Program-made: the position numbers and the translations under genes | Notes under the pieces: model-generated | What the model was told of the DNA's origin: nothing | Databases searched by the model: none | What the model saw: only the letters and a program-made list of their open reading frames with translations | In this document: piece after piece, positions 11,028 to 23,573 of the stretch | Layout of the letters: every line of letters begins with the position of its first letter | Position numbering within the stretch: position 1 is the first letter of the stretch | From: Margaritispora aquatica | Taxonomy: Eukaryota; Ascomycota; Leotiomycetes; Helotiales; Discinellaceae | Length of the DNA: 64,000 nucleotides | Direction of reading: 5' to 3' | NCBI GenBank assembly: GCA_007644065.1 | Contig: VJWN01000009.1 | Coordinates: forward strand, 1,116,001 to 1,180,000

Positions 11028-12224
11028 GAATTTTGCCCTGTAACTATGGATGGTCTTCTACAATCGAGTTGCGCAGAGCAGCTCGAGCCTGCTTCCCCTA
11101 CCGAACTCCGACCATATATCCAAATCCGACTTTTCCCTCTAATCACCACCTTGATACGCCGTACTTAATATCTGCGAATCGGCGTACACTGGACGAAGTT
11201 ACGAAACTACATCCATGTCTTAGCAGAGCAGGTGTTCGTTGCTACTGGGCCTTATGGATCTGATCCTATCTGGTGAGGATCAACCGGCTGGTTGCGATCT
11301 CTGATTCTGTGCTGAATAATTCTTCTTTTTTTTCTCCAAATATCCTTGTTTGTATGGGTGGCCTCATGCGTTACTTTGCTCTTTCTACCTATGCGCTTTT
11401 GCTCAGGCTGCTTGCGATGATATCCTACCGAGACAACTGGTTCCAGCACGCTTCCTCCAATTAGCTTGCTGTCGTCAGCCTTTTTCTCGATTTCCTTCTC
11501 TACATGTCTTTTACTCCTTTTTCTTCATTGCGCGTGCGAATCGAATCAAAAAAAGCTCAGGTTGTCTCGGTAAGATGGTCTGCAGCGAGTTGGCGGAAGG
11601 CGATTTTATGGGCCTGCTATTCAATGGAATGTTTGTCATGGGTAGTGGAGGTGTTCGATCGGGAGACATTCGAAAGTAAGATCACGAGAACGAAGGGCGT
11701 GGCCTGCACGTACCGAGCTTTGGGTATGTGTAGATACAAGTCAGTCGATGGTGAGCGCAGGATGGTGACTAGAAAGTTCAACAGTGAATGGGATGACGGA
11801 TTCTGGACTTGATACGCTGAGCCTCCTCTTTTTGTCTCCGGGGCTTCTGGGGGGTTTGCGTGGTCCTTCAACTAGCAGATTTTGATATTGGGCGTCGGGT
11901 TCATTCATGAATGCTGTACTATAGTCTTAAACACTGCCAGCCCGTAGAAATAATGCCGTTGAAATTAGCTCCAAAGCTGGGGTGAAGCTCTGTTGAATGC
12001 GAGTTGTGAAGGTGATATGTGGACAGGAGAAACATGACCATGGCATTGACGGCACAGGCAGCATAGTATCTCTATGTACCGAGCAGCATCTCGAGCAGCA
12101 ACTTGTTTCGCGGCTTCATGTGTCTCTCTTCATGCCATGGGTCAAAGGATGTGCTACCTACCTAGCTACCGTACCATGCGGTTTTGTATCATCACTGATA
12201 GCCGCACCCGGGATGTTGGCTCAT

Positions 12225-12247
12225 GACTGACCGACTGACTGACTGAC
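12225..12247. repeat. (GACT)n microsatellite
   Basis: Five near-perfect GACT/GACC units in the gap downstream of the G-beta gene. Confidence 0.85.
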
Positions 12248-12638
12248 AAGTCAACTGATGGGTTTGATGGCCGTGGAATTTGAGAGAGAAAGAGAGGAAA
12301 AGAGAGGGACGTTTCATGCACCATTAGCTGAGTGGGTTGGTGGGTACATGTGGGTTCGGGTTGTGCGTCTGTCAGTCAGCTGTCAAAAAACCCGAGACTT
12401 TGAGACTCGAGACTTGAAACCCGAGCTTCAAGATTCAAGATTTTGTTCAAGTGAGGTCAGGCGAGGCTTGTGGGACTGACAGCTGGGTTGGTGTGAAAGT
12501 GGGTTTGTCCCGATGTTCAATGGTGAGTGGGTGTGGTTGTCATGCCTTTCTCGGGGTTGCCACTTTGTCGCTTTGTGACGGTGTGTCGAGAGGAGCATCA
12601 TAATCCGGTTTTGTGCTTGGGTTTAGCTAGCTTGGCTC

Positions 12639-12664
12639 GTTTGTTTGTTTGTTTGTTTGTTTGT
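12639..12664. repeat. (GTTT)6 microsatellite
   Basis: Six uninterrupted GTTT units. Confidence 0.9.
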
Positions 12665-13083
12665 CGGCTGTTGAGAGTTAGATTGAAATTCGAAATCCAT
12701 AGACTCAGAGACTCGAGCCCAAAACTCGCAACGCAAGTCGTCAACGCCAACGGTAACGACAACGACAACGTTAGATGGTGGGGTTTTGGGTGGGGTTTGT
12801 TCCCGTCGGCCGATGGCTTTCGTTCATCGGACTTTGTTGGAAGTTAATTGTACGTCATGCTTGTTGGGCTTGTCGGTTGGTATGGTAGTTCTTGGGTTGT
12901 GGTTGAGGATGAAGTCATGATGCCAGGAAGTGAGAAGTAGAGGCTGTGAAGTGAGAGATTTGGTATTGCGTATCCGTGATTGGTGATGGATGACGGATAA
13001 TGGGGTGGTAAGAGGTAGGAAAGTTGAAAGTGAGTGGAGAGAGGAGAGAGAGAGGTTTGACGTGAAACAGAATTGTTTCTTTG

Positions 13084-13103
13084 GAGAGAGAGAGAGAGAG
13101 AGA
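13084..13103. repeat. (GA)n microsatellite
   Basis: A pure GA dinucleotide run of about 20 nt inside a purine-rich stretch. Confidence 0.9.
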
Positions 13104-14050
13104 CGGTTTTACATGTCGATGGGGAGTGCCGGCGGGACTTGGAAAAGGATGTCTTGGTTTCGATATCTGGAAGGAATTTTCCTGGCTTTTCGACTTGGGT
13201 TGGTCGGGTTCAGGTATCTTGATGAATGGGGGATCTTGGACAGGAGATACTGTGTTACAGGATTGCTGGCCTAGTGAATGTGAGACTGACACGCGATGAT
13301 ACCGAGGAGGGACTGTGTGAGAAGTAAAGAGAGAAGAAATGGGTAGATTCTGCAGAAAGTGACATGTTGACAAATACATGATGCTTGATGGTGTAAATGC
13401 AAGAAAAATAATACCGGTACCCATTCGTACATACATACACACTTTACACGGTCATGATATACATGTTTGTGCAGCAGCATAACTCTAATTCCTCTCCTTA
13501 CCTATCCGATATACGTAAACTCAAATATCTATCAGGAGGATCCAAACTATCAGCAGAGTTTTGCTTCTCCGGACTTCACGAACAAACAATCCAAGCAACA
13601 GTATAAAAATGTTTCGTTTCTCCCTGGATGTCAAATTTTTTCATTCGACCATTTGTCCAAACAGATTTGACTTTGGCATGAAACCAGGCTTCCCTGTTTG
13701 TCTCTCAACTTCCACCTGCACCTGAATTCGGCATCCAGGAGTTTCCTTGAATTGAGAATTGCATCTGCAGCCCCTTTGTTGACCTCGACCTCAACTCGGA
13801 GGGTTAACGCTGTGGAGTTCATCTGCCGTGGAAAGTGGCAGTTAGGGGCTTCCAAATCCGAATATCAAGAGACAATGGTACCGGGTACATAGAGTGAGTG
13901 GTAAATGAGGATGCCAAAAGGAATGGATGGGCAGTTAGTGTCGTATCTGCATTACGGTAGTGGATATATGTGCATTAATGACAGTACTACTATCATTGAT
14001 ACTTATACCTGCTTGCTTTGGGCAACGAATAGGATTCGCACTTTGCACCA

Positions 14051-14070
14051 ATATATATATATATATATAT
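14051..14070. repeat. (AT)10 microsatellite
   Basis: Ten AT units upstream of the phosducin-like gene. Confidence 0.9.
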
Positions 14071-15272
14071 TCGTGAAGCCAGCAATAACGCATCCCCACA
14101 AGTCCTGCCATTGTTGCAGTAGTACACTATATTTCTGGAACGGAGCCATTTCTTCTTCATATCCAAGGGTCCCCCTTCTCTCCAGTACGAGTTCGTGACG
14201 TTCACACTTGCGACTCATCAGCCCTGCACACTTTGACCGCCATTAACTTGGGGAAAAGGGAAGAAGCAAAAGAAGAACGAAAAGCAGGGAACAAAAGCAT
14301 CCGGTGGAGTTGGTATAGTGCAGTAAAGTGCAAGAAAAGCAAAGACCCCATAGGGAAGCAGAATCCAAACGTCCCAAGATTGATCTGAAACTGCGAAGAC
14401 GAGAAGGCCAAAAGGGACTCGGATCTTCAACTCCAAGAAGGGCTGACAAAGAAGCAAAGAAGTGCAGATTTCCGTCCCCATTGTTTCTTTTTTCTTCTTT
14501 TTTTCTTTCTCTCACTTCCATTCGCATCCAGCATTCTTCAGGTACCAGGAACAAGCTGGGTGCTATTTTAATCGAATCTTCAAACCCCAACGTTTAAGAC
14601 ACTGCCACCCGCGACTCGAAACCAGTGACTCGACTTCAAGGGCGACTTGACGGCATTTGGCATCTGACATCTCTCGGCATTTTCAGCTTCTTCCATTTCC
14701 AGTTTTAGGTTTCCATTGTCCATTGATCCATTGATCTCTCGCGACGTCAACCTCGTTGACAAGCATAATTCTGCAAGGCAACCCTGGGGAGTTTACCAAT
14801 TCTGTAACCAAATCGACAGTTATTCGTGCGCAGATCTCTGGGCTTGGAAATTGCTACGGAGCACACGAAAAGTGACTATCAAACCAGCAGAAGCCTTGCA
14901 TATCCTTCCATTTTCTTCTTCGCCCCGGAAGACAGAGGAGACCAACCCACAAAATTCCTTTGCTTCTTCTTTCCTTCTAGAAGACGCGCATCAACCTCCT
15001 CAGACATCCACATCCACACTTTACCGCCGCATTGATCCTCAACCCCGGCAGCCTCCTGCTTCTTTGCTCCACCTCTCTGACATCTGCTCACTTGTCAGCA
15101 TACCCATTGCCAGCAACCCACGCAGACAACCTGGCAAGGCAAGGCAGGGCAAGATCTCAGATCTCCTTTCTGCGAACCCCCTTCTCTCGAAACAACTCCA
15201 GCAAACAGCCAGCAGCAGTCGCAGGTCTACATACATAAAGCAAGCCGCTTCCCCACCTTCTTAGCTTTCACG

Positions 15273-16190
15273 ATGGCAGCTCAGACAGCAGCACAAGAAG
15301 AATTTAACAACCTCGTCGCCAAAGCTTCCTCTTCTGGCCCCATCACAGAACATCCTGGTGATAGAGACGATTATACCAACGACGCGCCCACCTCAGACCA
15401 AGACGAGGAAGACGAGTACCTTGCCCGCAAGCTCGACGAGAACATGCGTTTTTCTTCCCTCGACCCCCGCGGCGGGCCCATGCACCTGCCACCCCGCGAA
15501 TTCGACTCGGGACGGACCACTGGCGTCAAGGGCGTCATCGCAGATGCGCGGTCGTACGACGAAGCAAGGAGGAGCAATGGCTCGTGGAAGGGCAAGTTTG
15601 CCAGAGCAGTCAGTGGAAATAGGTTAGACAACAAGAGGGCGAGCAGTGCTACCTTTCTGAAGGAGGAGGCCGAGGAGAGCGACAGTGAGGATGAGGAGTT
15701 CTTGGAGAGGTGGAGAGAGCAGAGGCGCATGGAGCTGCAGAAGGGCAGTGACATCAGGAATCGAAGAACCAGTCCCAGTGCCAGGCGGTATGGACGCTTT
15801 GATGAGGTGGATGCATTGGGATACTTGGATGCCATTGAGAAGGTTACGAGGGATACTGTTGTGGTTGTTTTTGTGTATGATTCTGAGGTATGTCTTAACT
15901 CTCTACTTGTGAATTGAGAACCAGACTAACGGTTCCAGTGCCCCGTCTCTCAAATCATTTCAGATGCACTCATTCCATTGGTACCAGCCAATCCATCTAT
16001 CCACTTCGTACGAGTACACTATGCCGACATTGAATTCGACAATGCTGGTGTACCTGCCATCCTCGCATACAAGAACCAAGGAGATTTGTTTGCAAACCTC
16101 ACATATATCATCGACCAAATTCCAGATGATACACTGTTTGACACCAAGGCATTAGAGGATGTCTTGAAAAAGCACAACGTACTGCCTTGA
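15273..16190 (+). CDS. bdm-1: Class I phosducin-like protein (BDM-1/PhnA type)
   Basis: Exons are 15273-15887 and 15939-16190 (289 codons, 288 aa). The intron is 51 nt (GTATGT, CTAAC branch site, CCAG). The acidic N-terminus contains TGVKGVIADAR at about residues 86-96, close to the TGPKGVI helix-1 motif that contacts G-beta in class I phosducins. A charged helix (LERWREQRRMELQ) and a thioredoxin-like domain (about 170-288) follow. That domain includes VVVVFVYDSE-CPVSQIIS across the splice and GVPAILAYKNQGDLF. Known fungal members (Cryphonectria BDM-1, Aspergillus PhnA) are needed for G-beta stability and act as cytosolic co-chaperones with the CCT complex in G-beta-gamma assembly. The G-beta gene lies 4.2 kb upstream on the same strand. 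Confidence 0.9.
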
Positions 16191-17676
16191 GCATTCAAAC
16201 ACAACTGCGAACAATACCACAACATTGTCTCGCCAAGAACCAATTTGAGTCAGACTATCACCTTGAACTCTCTACATCGGTTTTGCTCCTCACTCTTACA
16301 CTCATTTGCTCTCCGTTCATCCAACACGAAACAATTACACATCACCACTTCCACCAAACGTTCAATCACAATATTTCTTTCGTCAATTCGGTCTGCAAGG
16401 CGTTAAAATAGATACTCACAGGCGAGCAACACACCAAATAAATGGTGAGGCGTTCTCTCGTTCACAGGCGCTATCTGGCTTGCTGGTTCGCTAGCCTGGT
16501 TGGCTTTTTTTTCACTCGTTGCACTTGTTACACTGTATTACGATTACGGGATTAATTATACCCAAGGATGTTAGCGATACTCTTCTTTGCCTGGTGGGAA
16601 TTCACGGGTGGATTTTGTCATTCTGCTACTGCGATCGATGCACTATGCTGGGTAAAATGGTTGGGTGGCTCCTTAGACTTGGGCGGATGACTGCTTGGGG
16701 TGCGATTAGAATCACAACATACTAGTTCTTACCTAGATACCCCTTTAATGAGAAGTTTGCTGCGGATTCTACTTGTCTTTTGTTTTGGTTTCGTGACGAT
16801 TTGTATCCATCCTTGATGCATAATGCAGCGTTTGTTTACCCCTCACTGCTTTGATGCACTACATCCGCACTCGTGATGCCACATACAAAGCATTCCAAAA
16901 ACATAGAACAAAACCAAGCTTCAAGCCATTTAGTCACAAAGCTTAAACTTGAGGTAGTGAGTGGTGCGATGGCCACATAGGGTTGAGTATCTTACTTTAT
17001 TTGTGTTAAGTCTACGACGACAATACGTGCATTGATCCATCCATGCATTCATTCATCCATTCACTCACTCACTAGTATAAGCACAATGAACAAACAGCAT
17101 GCACAAGCAGACCTTACAAATCCTAACTAGGTCACCATTTCCAACACAAAGACACGAAATAACGAGAGAGGGAAAGTACAGAGCAAGCTCTCTACGTTCC
17201 CAGTCGGCAGAACTAGGTAATCGAGGACAAAAAGACGACTGGCTTAATTACATGAAGTTGGGCTGTTAAGCGAGATCATGAGGTGTCACGAGGTTGCGTC
17301 TGAGCGAGAAGAAGGGAACAAGATCATATGGCTGTTCTTGATTCTCTATTGTTTTGTTTTGGGGGGATTTATGGTCACCTTACTATAATATGGGATCTTA
17401 TAAGCGTGTTTAGACTATTCCGTTTCATGGTAGTATTTTGCGTCTCAATTTATGTGGTAAATAGCCTGCTAAGCTCAGTATAGTCATGAAGTAATGAAGC
17501 GCTATATCCCGTCCTTTCAACCTATTGAAACTCAAAGACTCCTCCACCAACACCTTGCATAGAAATCATCAAACCACCTCAGAAAATGGAAGAAGTAAAG
17601 AGGTATATAAGTTTTCTCCCAAACCATTATTTCATAGACACCTGATTTGGCCCGCCATACACGACCTTGAATGAGC
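16191..17676. other. Convergent intergenic region
   Basis: It lies between 3' ends of the phosducin-like gene (plus) and the Zn2Cys6 gene (minus). It includes a CATC/CATT/CACT tetranucleotide-rich patch near 17035-17075. No supported gene. Confidence 0.5.
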
Positions 17677-20600
17677 TTAGAATACACCACCACCCTCGAC
17701 ACCCTCCAAGTTGTCCAGTGCCATGAAATCCAGAAGATCCATACCACCCACATTGACGCCTTCAGCTGTCTGAGTGACACCTTGATCGTTCAAGTGGGCA
17801 TAGAATGCTTGCCCTGGAGGCAGATACCACATCTCGGCTGCACCGTTGTTCTGATTCCACATGCTTGCCTCGCCAAAGACATCTTCATAACCATTGTTGG
17901 AAGCATTGTAGGGAGTTCCTGGTCCAGCCGGTGGGAAGAATGACCCATAGTTGAGATCAAAAGGTGTCGCTGAGACATCTGCCAAAATTGTCAGTTTGAA
18001 TATGAGGTGCCAAAAATTGTATATTCTTACCTGTGTTATTTATCCCATAATTGGGGGTTGCAGCATTCCATTCGCGAATTGTCTCTCGCTGCTCCATTTT
18101 AGTTCTTTTAGCGTCATGCTGGACTGTAGGACTAAGATTCCTGCTTGCAGCGCCACTAGCTGGGGGGACTGTCGGTGCGCTGATAAATCTGCTTCTCAGT
18201 CTCGAGGTCAACGTCTCTAGCAAATCTGCAAAACGAATACCGAGATGAACATCGTCCACAACGCAGTTCCTCAGAGCATCAACGGCGCGATCCATAAGGC
18301 CAATGCTCATTTCAACATCTGCTTTCGAAGCACCTAAGGCGAATGTTTTGAGCAAGAACATAGCACCGCTGATGATCCTGAAGTAGGTTCGGACTGGAGC
18401 ATGTTTCAGATAATCTCCTGGAAGTAGTCCATCCACAACTGTTTGTAGAAGTTTTCGACTGCCATCAACAACCTCTTTGCAGTAATCTTGATCCGCATTA
18501 CTGAAGCCACCAAGTCTTGCAAGTGGAAGCTTTCCATAGTAATTTTGAGTCTCGGGCGAAAGGCCATTGCCTGCATTTGCTCCAGTGCCTGAACCGTTGG
18601 TATGATTTCCAGCATTGTTTGTACATCGCTCGACCACTGCCTGCAGGGAAAGCGAGTTGACGTATATTCGTACGTACTCGTACTCTATAGACAAAATATG
18701 ACGAATGTACTGTGGAAGTCTAAACCGCTCGAATTCGGTTCTCCAGGCTTTCAACATAGGCGAGAAGTCTTTCAAAAGCTCAACATAACTTCCATTTTGG
18801 ATGATACTTGTCGTGTATTGTCTCGACTTGAAAAGCTTTTCATTGCCAATTCTCATAGCATTGCTGATGCCAGCCCAACAATGGATGATCTGGTCATCTA
18901 GCTCCAAATCCGGAATATAATTGAATGTGTTTCCAATAGTCGTGTTTGTATCGGGCGTTTTACCTTCAGCAGTAGCAGACGCTCTGCGTTTTCGAGGTGC
19001 GAAGACAGGATCAGTAATCCGCAAGTTCTCGGGTACCATATTTGTCCACCCTAGACGACCAGCTAATTGAGTAACATAGATCAACAGAAGCCTCTTTATT
19101 CTTGCTGCTCTAATCCGATAAGCTTCGTCCTCATATTCGGGTCGAGTCATTTCTCCTCCCGCTGCCAGAAGTTCGTCGATATTATCGAAAACACCCAGCT
19201 CGTAGGAAAGCCCCATTGCAGTACTCAATAGCATCCAGCACATTCGATCACTTCTCCAAGCCGGTTCCAACCAGCTTTCGATTCGCTTACCACCAACTCC
19301 TCTTGGAAGTCGAGGACCTCCCTCATCGTCAGTGCTGTAGTTATCCGCATGTTCGTAGGAGGGTAGCATAAGTTCATCCGTCGCTTCAGCAGGGGGGAAA
19401 TGGAGAGCACGCGGATGCCATTCTGTCAATATCATGAGACTTTCAATCGTGCCAAGAGTTCTAAGGCTCCCTTTCCGCAAGCCACGCCAAGGTGCAGTAC
19501 TTGATGTTTGTGTTTCTGCATCAGCACCTGATCCACAGAATCCACCTCCAAATGCTTCTTGTCCCCACAGGCACCGTTCGATCATACCCCGAAGATATGT
19601 CCAAAGCTGTTCATGAATTGCATGTGACCTACAATGACCTCCCGGACCAGGGATTCTCATGTACCTCGTTGCGATCGTGAGTAGAGTGACTGTCAGGATA
19701 GGCTCTTCGATGAGCAAGGTGGGGTGAGTTCCTGGATCTCGAAAGGTTGGTGGTGAGATAGGCGTCAGTGGCGAAAGATATTCGTAATAGTAATCGATGT
19801 AATCAATAGCCTCTGTAGGTGTGAACCACCCAGCACGAACAAATCTGAATCGAGACCATGCCTTCACTGCATCCTTGTAGCCCTGCTCCTGGATTCTAGA
19901 TGGCTTCTGAGCTTCACTCTCTCTAGATAATGCCGGATCTATGGCGTTGTATCTTGGCAGGTTTGGAGGGCGCATAAATTGTGACTGGAAATTCCGCTCG
20001 GAATTATTTTGATTTGGAGACGGTTGAGGTAGATGGCTTGAGTTGAGGCTTGCTTGTAACGGCGACATCTGACTACTACTCCTGTCTCTTTTATGGCCAG
20101 GGCTATCTGTCGCGGCTTTGTATAGGAGATCAAGCGCATCGTGCGGTCCATATACCTGCGTCCGCATAACCTCTTGTGCTTCAAGGTTTTCAAGCTGTGT
20201 GTCCCCATGTTCATCATCCCTCTGAGAATCCTCTCTGGCTGAGTGAGCTGGTCTACGTAGAGGCTGAGGACGTCCTATAGACCCACCAGGTGTCAACGGC
20301 GGACCGGGATTTAGTGGTGCATTATCAGCATAAGGTGCTTGAGATCGAGAAGATGTTGGTGCTCCCATTGAAGTCTGTCGAGCTGGTGCAGTTGGTGAAC
20401 CTTGGTTCATCTTCCTCCCGTTTCGAACAATGTACTCGTCCGCATACTCATATCCATCCAAGCTATCCGGTCCTCCATCTTCGTGTTTCCTCTTCCTTCT
20501 CGTAGCAGAGAAGAAGCACTCTTTGCTCTCTCGTCGACATCTGACGCATGGAGGATCGTGGGGATTATCTATCCGTTTAAGTCAGCACAACGTTACGCAA

Positions 20601-21007
20601 GCCGCATTCAGATAGAGAAAGGTAAGCGATGGGAAATAAGATCTCATAGGCATCTCTTTGGTGGATGTTTCCGCAACGGCAAGGTCTGGTAGTGCTAGCC
20701 AGATCGTCTTCACCTTCTCCTCGATCTTTTTACCTCGCTCTCTGCCATTGGCATCCTAGCAATGCACTCTGGCGTATTTCCATCGCACAATTGACCTCTC
20801 CAGCTTCACTCTACTCTGTCCAACAACCAAGAAATGGGAGAACAAACCAACACTTCCTAAGTCGCACTTGACTTTACGTCTTCTGCATGGAATGCATGCC
20901 TGGTAGACCCTCTTGTGCTGAGGCTGGCCTGCCTGGGTGGCAGGAGAGTCGAGGGAACCATTGGAGCTTTCTTGTTGTGTAGGATTCTTTCCTGTCACCA
21001 TCGACAT
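17677..21007 (-). CDS. Zn(II)2Cys6 transcription factor, 999 aa
   Basis: Exons are 21007-20848, 20568-18031 and 17978-17677, exactly 1000 codons. Intron 1 (279 nt, GTTTGT donor) splits the zinc cluster; intron 2 is 51 nt (GTAAGA...GGCAG). The cluster is C38-x2-C41-x6-C48-x12-C61-x2-C64-x6-C71 (QACIPCRRRKVKC ... DPPCVRCRRESKEC), with an unusually long 12-residue loop and a basic RRKRK run after it. A Ser/Pro/Gln-rich linker follows, then a large helical middle-homology region (about 190-850) and an Asn/Gly-rich acidic tail. The cluster and the loop NPHDPPC resemble Aro80-type activators of aromatic amino acid catabolism; this is a tentative match from memory. It acts in the nucleus as a DNA-binding regulator. 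Target genes cannot be read from the window. Confidence 0.88.
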
Positions 21008-21693
21008 GATAACCTCAGAGAGCGCACAGTGGGAGAGCTAAGTCGTCTAGAAGCGGATTGCATAGGCTTTGGACTCGGGTCTTTCGCGGTGAGCTTTGTT
21101 TGTCTGCCCAGGAACCCCGCAGTGGGACTCAGGACTCCACCGAAGATGGGCGGATAAACTTCAAGGCGGTGACGATGATACGATGATATTGATCAGTGGC
21201 GATGAAAGTATTTCCAATGCCTCTCTTGAAGCTTCTCTGAGAAAATGATGAGTTCTATATTGAGGGATGCGTCTTATGCGACCGCTCCTGACTCGGAGCG
21301 GCACTCCAGGTCCTTATCCTGCCGCTTTTCTGAGCTCGCCCTGCGCCTGCATTTCGTGTCACATGCATGTGCCGTGAACTTTGCCCTGAGCTGAGGAGCT
21401 CTTCACGTTACCTAGGTAAGGTAAGATTGCAAAAAAGATTCTCTAATTATAATACAATTGGTTATCTGTGTCATTGAATTTTTCATTATGTCTTAATTGG
21501 ATCGTACTTCAGTATGAGTCTGTCCATTGTCACCTGGTGACAAATATTTAGACATTCTTGGGTATTGAACTTGAGCTCATGTGTTGTACTAATCCAACGA
21601 AGCGTGTATGTTCGCTGTGAGGACATTGTCCTTGAGGTAATAGCAAGGGCAGCTTGTATAGATGGTGCTTTACGATGCCTTCATTTTCCACGG
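21008..21693. other. Intergenic region upstream of the Zn2Cys6 gene
   Basis: Promoter and leader of the regulator (minus strand) and 3' region of the cyclophilin gene. No coding frame supported. Confidence 0.5.
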
Positions 21694-23573
21694 TCACCAG
21701 GCGTCGAAGTTACCAAACCCACCAGCTTTTACCTTCTTCTTGACTGGTTCTGCATCCAGCATATCGTCGTCCTCGGGTTGCTTTCCATTTTTATTTGAAT
21801 CTGCTACAGCAGACTTCATGTATTTGCCCACTGATCCCGTCGTTTCGCTCTGGGCGAAGGTACCGTCAGCTCGCAATCGCTTCCCAGTCCAGGTAGTTTT
21901 GTCGTCCTCCGTCCCACCTTTCTTTTTGATTTCTTCCTTTTGCATTTCGGAAACATCTTTCTCGCGTTTTTGCTTTTGAAACTCCTCGAATGGATCAACG
22001 AACACCACCACATTTTCCATGACAATGTCATTCAACGGTCGATGAGCATCGTCTCCTGGCACGTTCTCCAGCTTTGTAAGGACATCCATGCCACCAACCA
22101 CTCGTGCAAAAATGGTGTGCTTTCGATCAAGATGTGATGCCGCCTTATAGGTGATGAAGAATTGGCTCGAATTGGTGTTTTTGCCTTTATTAGCCATGCT
22201 CATTACTCCTCGAGAATCGTGAGTCAATGGTCCATCGAACTCGTCATTGAAGTTTTTGCCCCAGATACTTGTACCACCCTTACCACTACCAGATGGATCG
22301 CCACCTTGGATCATGAAATTCCTAATGTTCCGATGGAATTTGACACCATTGTAGTATCCTTTCTTGGCCAATTGTACAAAATTCCAGACAGCTCGAGGCG
22401 CAGTTTCTGTTTGAAGCTCAATATTTAATGACCCAAAATTGGTTTCTATTCGTGCGTAACCCTTGATCTTTACACGCTTAGGTCGCAACATATATTCTTC
22501 GTCGGTGAGCAGCGCTCTCTCTCCACTGGTTTCGGGCGTGAGTCCAGTAGATGTGAATGAAGCTGCGGCCTTTCCAGTTGTGTATTGAGCAGCATTGTAC
22601 GCCGTCTTTTTCTCTTGTATCATCGAGGGCCTTGGTGCGGTATTGCCCTGACCTGTCTTTGCAAGAGCCTTTGATCGATTGATATCTCCGCCAGCTTCTC
22701 TCTCCCGCCTTGCCTTTTCCACCGCTTCTTTTGCCCTCAAAACCTTTTCTCCAACCCGGCCCAGCGCATCAATATTCACACTGCCCTTCTGCCTTTCCTC
22801 TTCCTGATCTTTGCTTAATACAGTTTCACCATCTTTGATAAACTTGAACTTGCTTAGATCTCGACTTTCGATGTTTTGAGGGTCCTGGAGTGTGATGATG
22901 TCTGCTCGTTCAAACTCGCGGTCATCGACCAAATCCGTCCACATCTTCGCTTTAATATTCAACCTTTCCACCGTCTCCCATGCAAAGACATTGGCTTCGG
23001 TCCCATGTCTGATCGCAACGATGTGTGTGTTATCGGTGAAGACCTTGAAAGTGACTGGATCTACCATCTCGCCCTTGCCTTCTCCTGCACCACCTCCTCC
23101 ATCGTGTGCGTCTGTGTCTCCGTTCCGCGCAAAGTTGAGTTTAATCAACTCCTTCTCTTTCAGGGGCTTTCCGGTGACTGGATTCGTGCCATGCTTCGCA
23201 AGCCACGTTGAGATGACCTCCACATCGAAAATGGTGCCATCTGCTGTACATACAGGATGCTTGAAGGGTTGTAGGCTTGCGGCGCAAAAGTTGAAGGGGA
23301 GACGCTTGAAAGAGCTATTCGATGGCTTCTGGTTGACATTCGAGCCTGCGCTGGCAGAGTAGGCATCAGATGATGACCATTCGGAGTGGGTAATCTGTTA
23401 CTCAAAATTAGACACCCATTGAAACTCGAGGCGCAAACAGCCATGCCTTCAATAGGGAGCTTCAGCATAGGGCATAACTTACATAGAGTTTATCTGTGCC
23501 TAATAGTCACAGAAGATGTTAGCTTGTAATATATGAATCAGGGCAGTACTAGAATGCTCTTACCTTTCCCCAT
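21694..23573 (-). CDS. cyp8: U-box peptidyl-prolyl isomerase, PPIL2/Cyp8 type
   Basis: Two tiny exons precede the body: 23573-23564 (10 nt, MGK plus one base) and 23499-23483 (17 nt), then 23394-21694. They sum to 576 codons (575 aa). The N-terminus MGKGTDKLYITHSEW is the conserved start of this family and is only recovered by the two splices (introns 64 and 88 nt). Residues about 40-100 form a U-box (FNFCAASLQPFKHPVC, then EVISTWLAKHGTNPVTGKPL). A Lys/Glu-rich linker leads to a cyclophilin domain at about 324-471 with KFHRNIRNFMIQGGDPSGSG, which includes the catalytic Arg. The tail is basic with a possible nuclear signal (KKKVK). Family members are spliceosome-associated isomerases and E3 ubiquitin ligases in the nucleus. 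Confidence 0.93.

Larger units (their letters stand above)
11028..15272. other. 4.2-kb non-coding gap between G-beta and phosducin-like genes
   Basis: It holds the G-beta 3' region and probably a long promoter and leader for the phosducin-like gene. Many short frames occur on both strands, but they overlap and encode biased sequence. Tracts of CT/GA-rich DNA and several microsatellites are present. A 182-codon plus-strand frame (14716-15264) ends 8 nt before the start codon at 15273. It may be an upstream ORF if it is transcribed, but it looks like low-complexity leader. Confidence 0.5.

Noticed and set aside
12915..13442. 175-codon minus-strand frame rich in Ser/His/Pro
   Set aside because: It is the complement of purine-rich simple-sequence DNA and overlaps other equally open frames.
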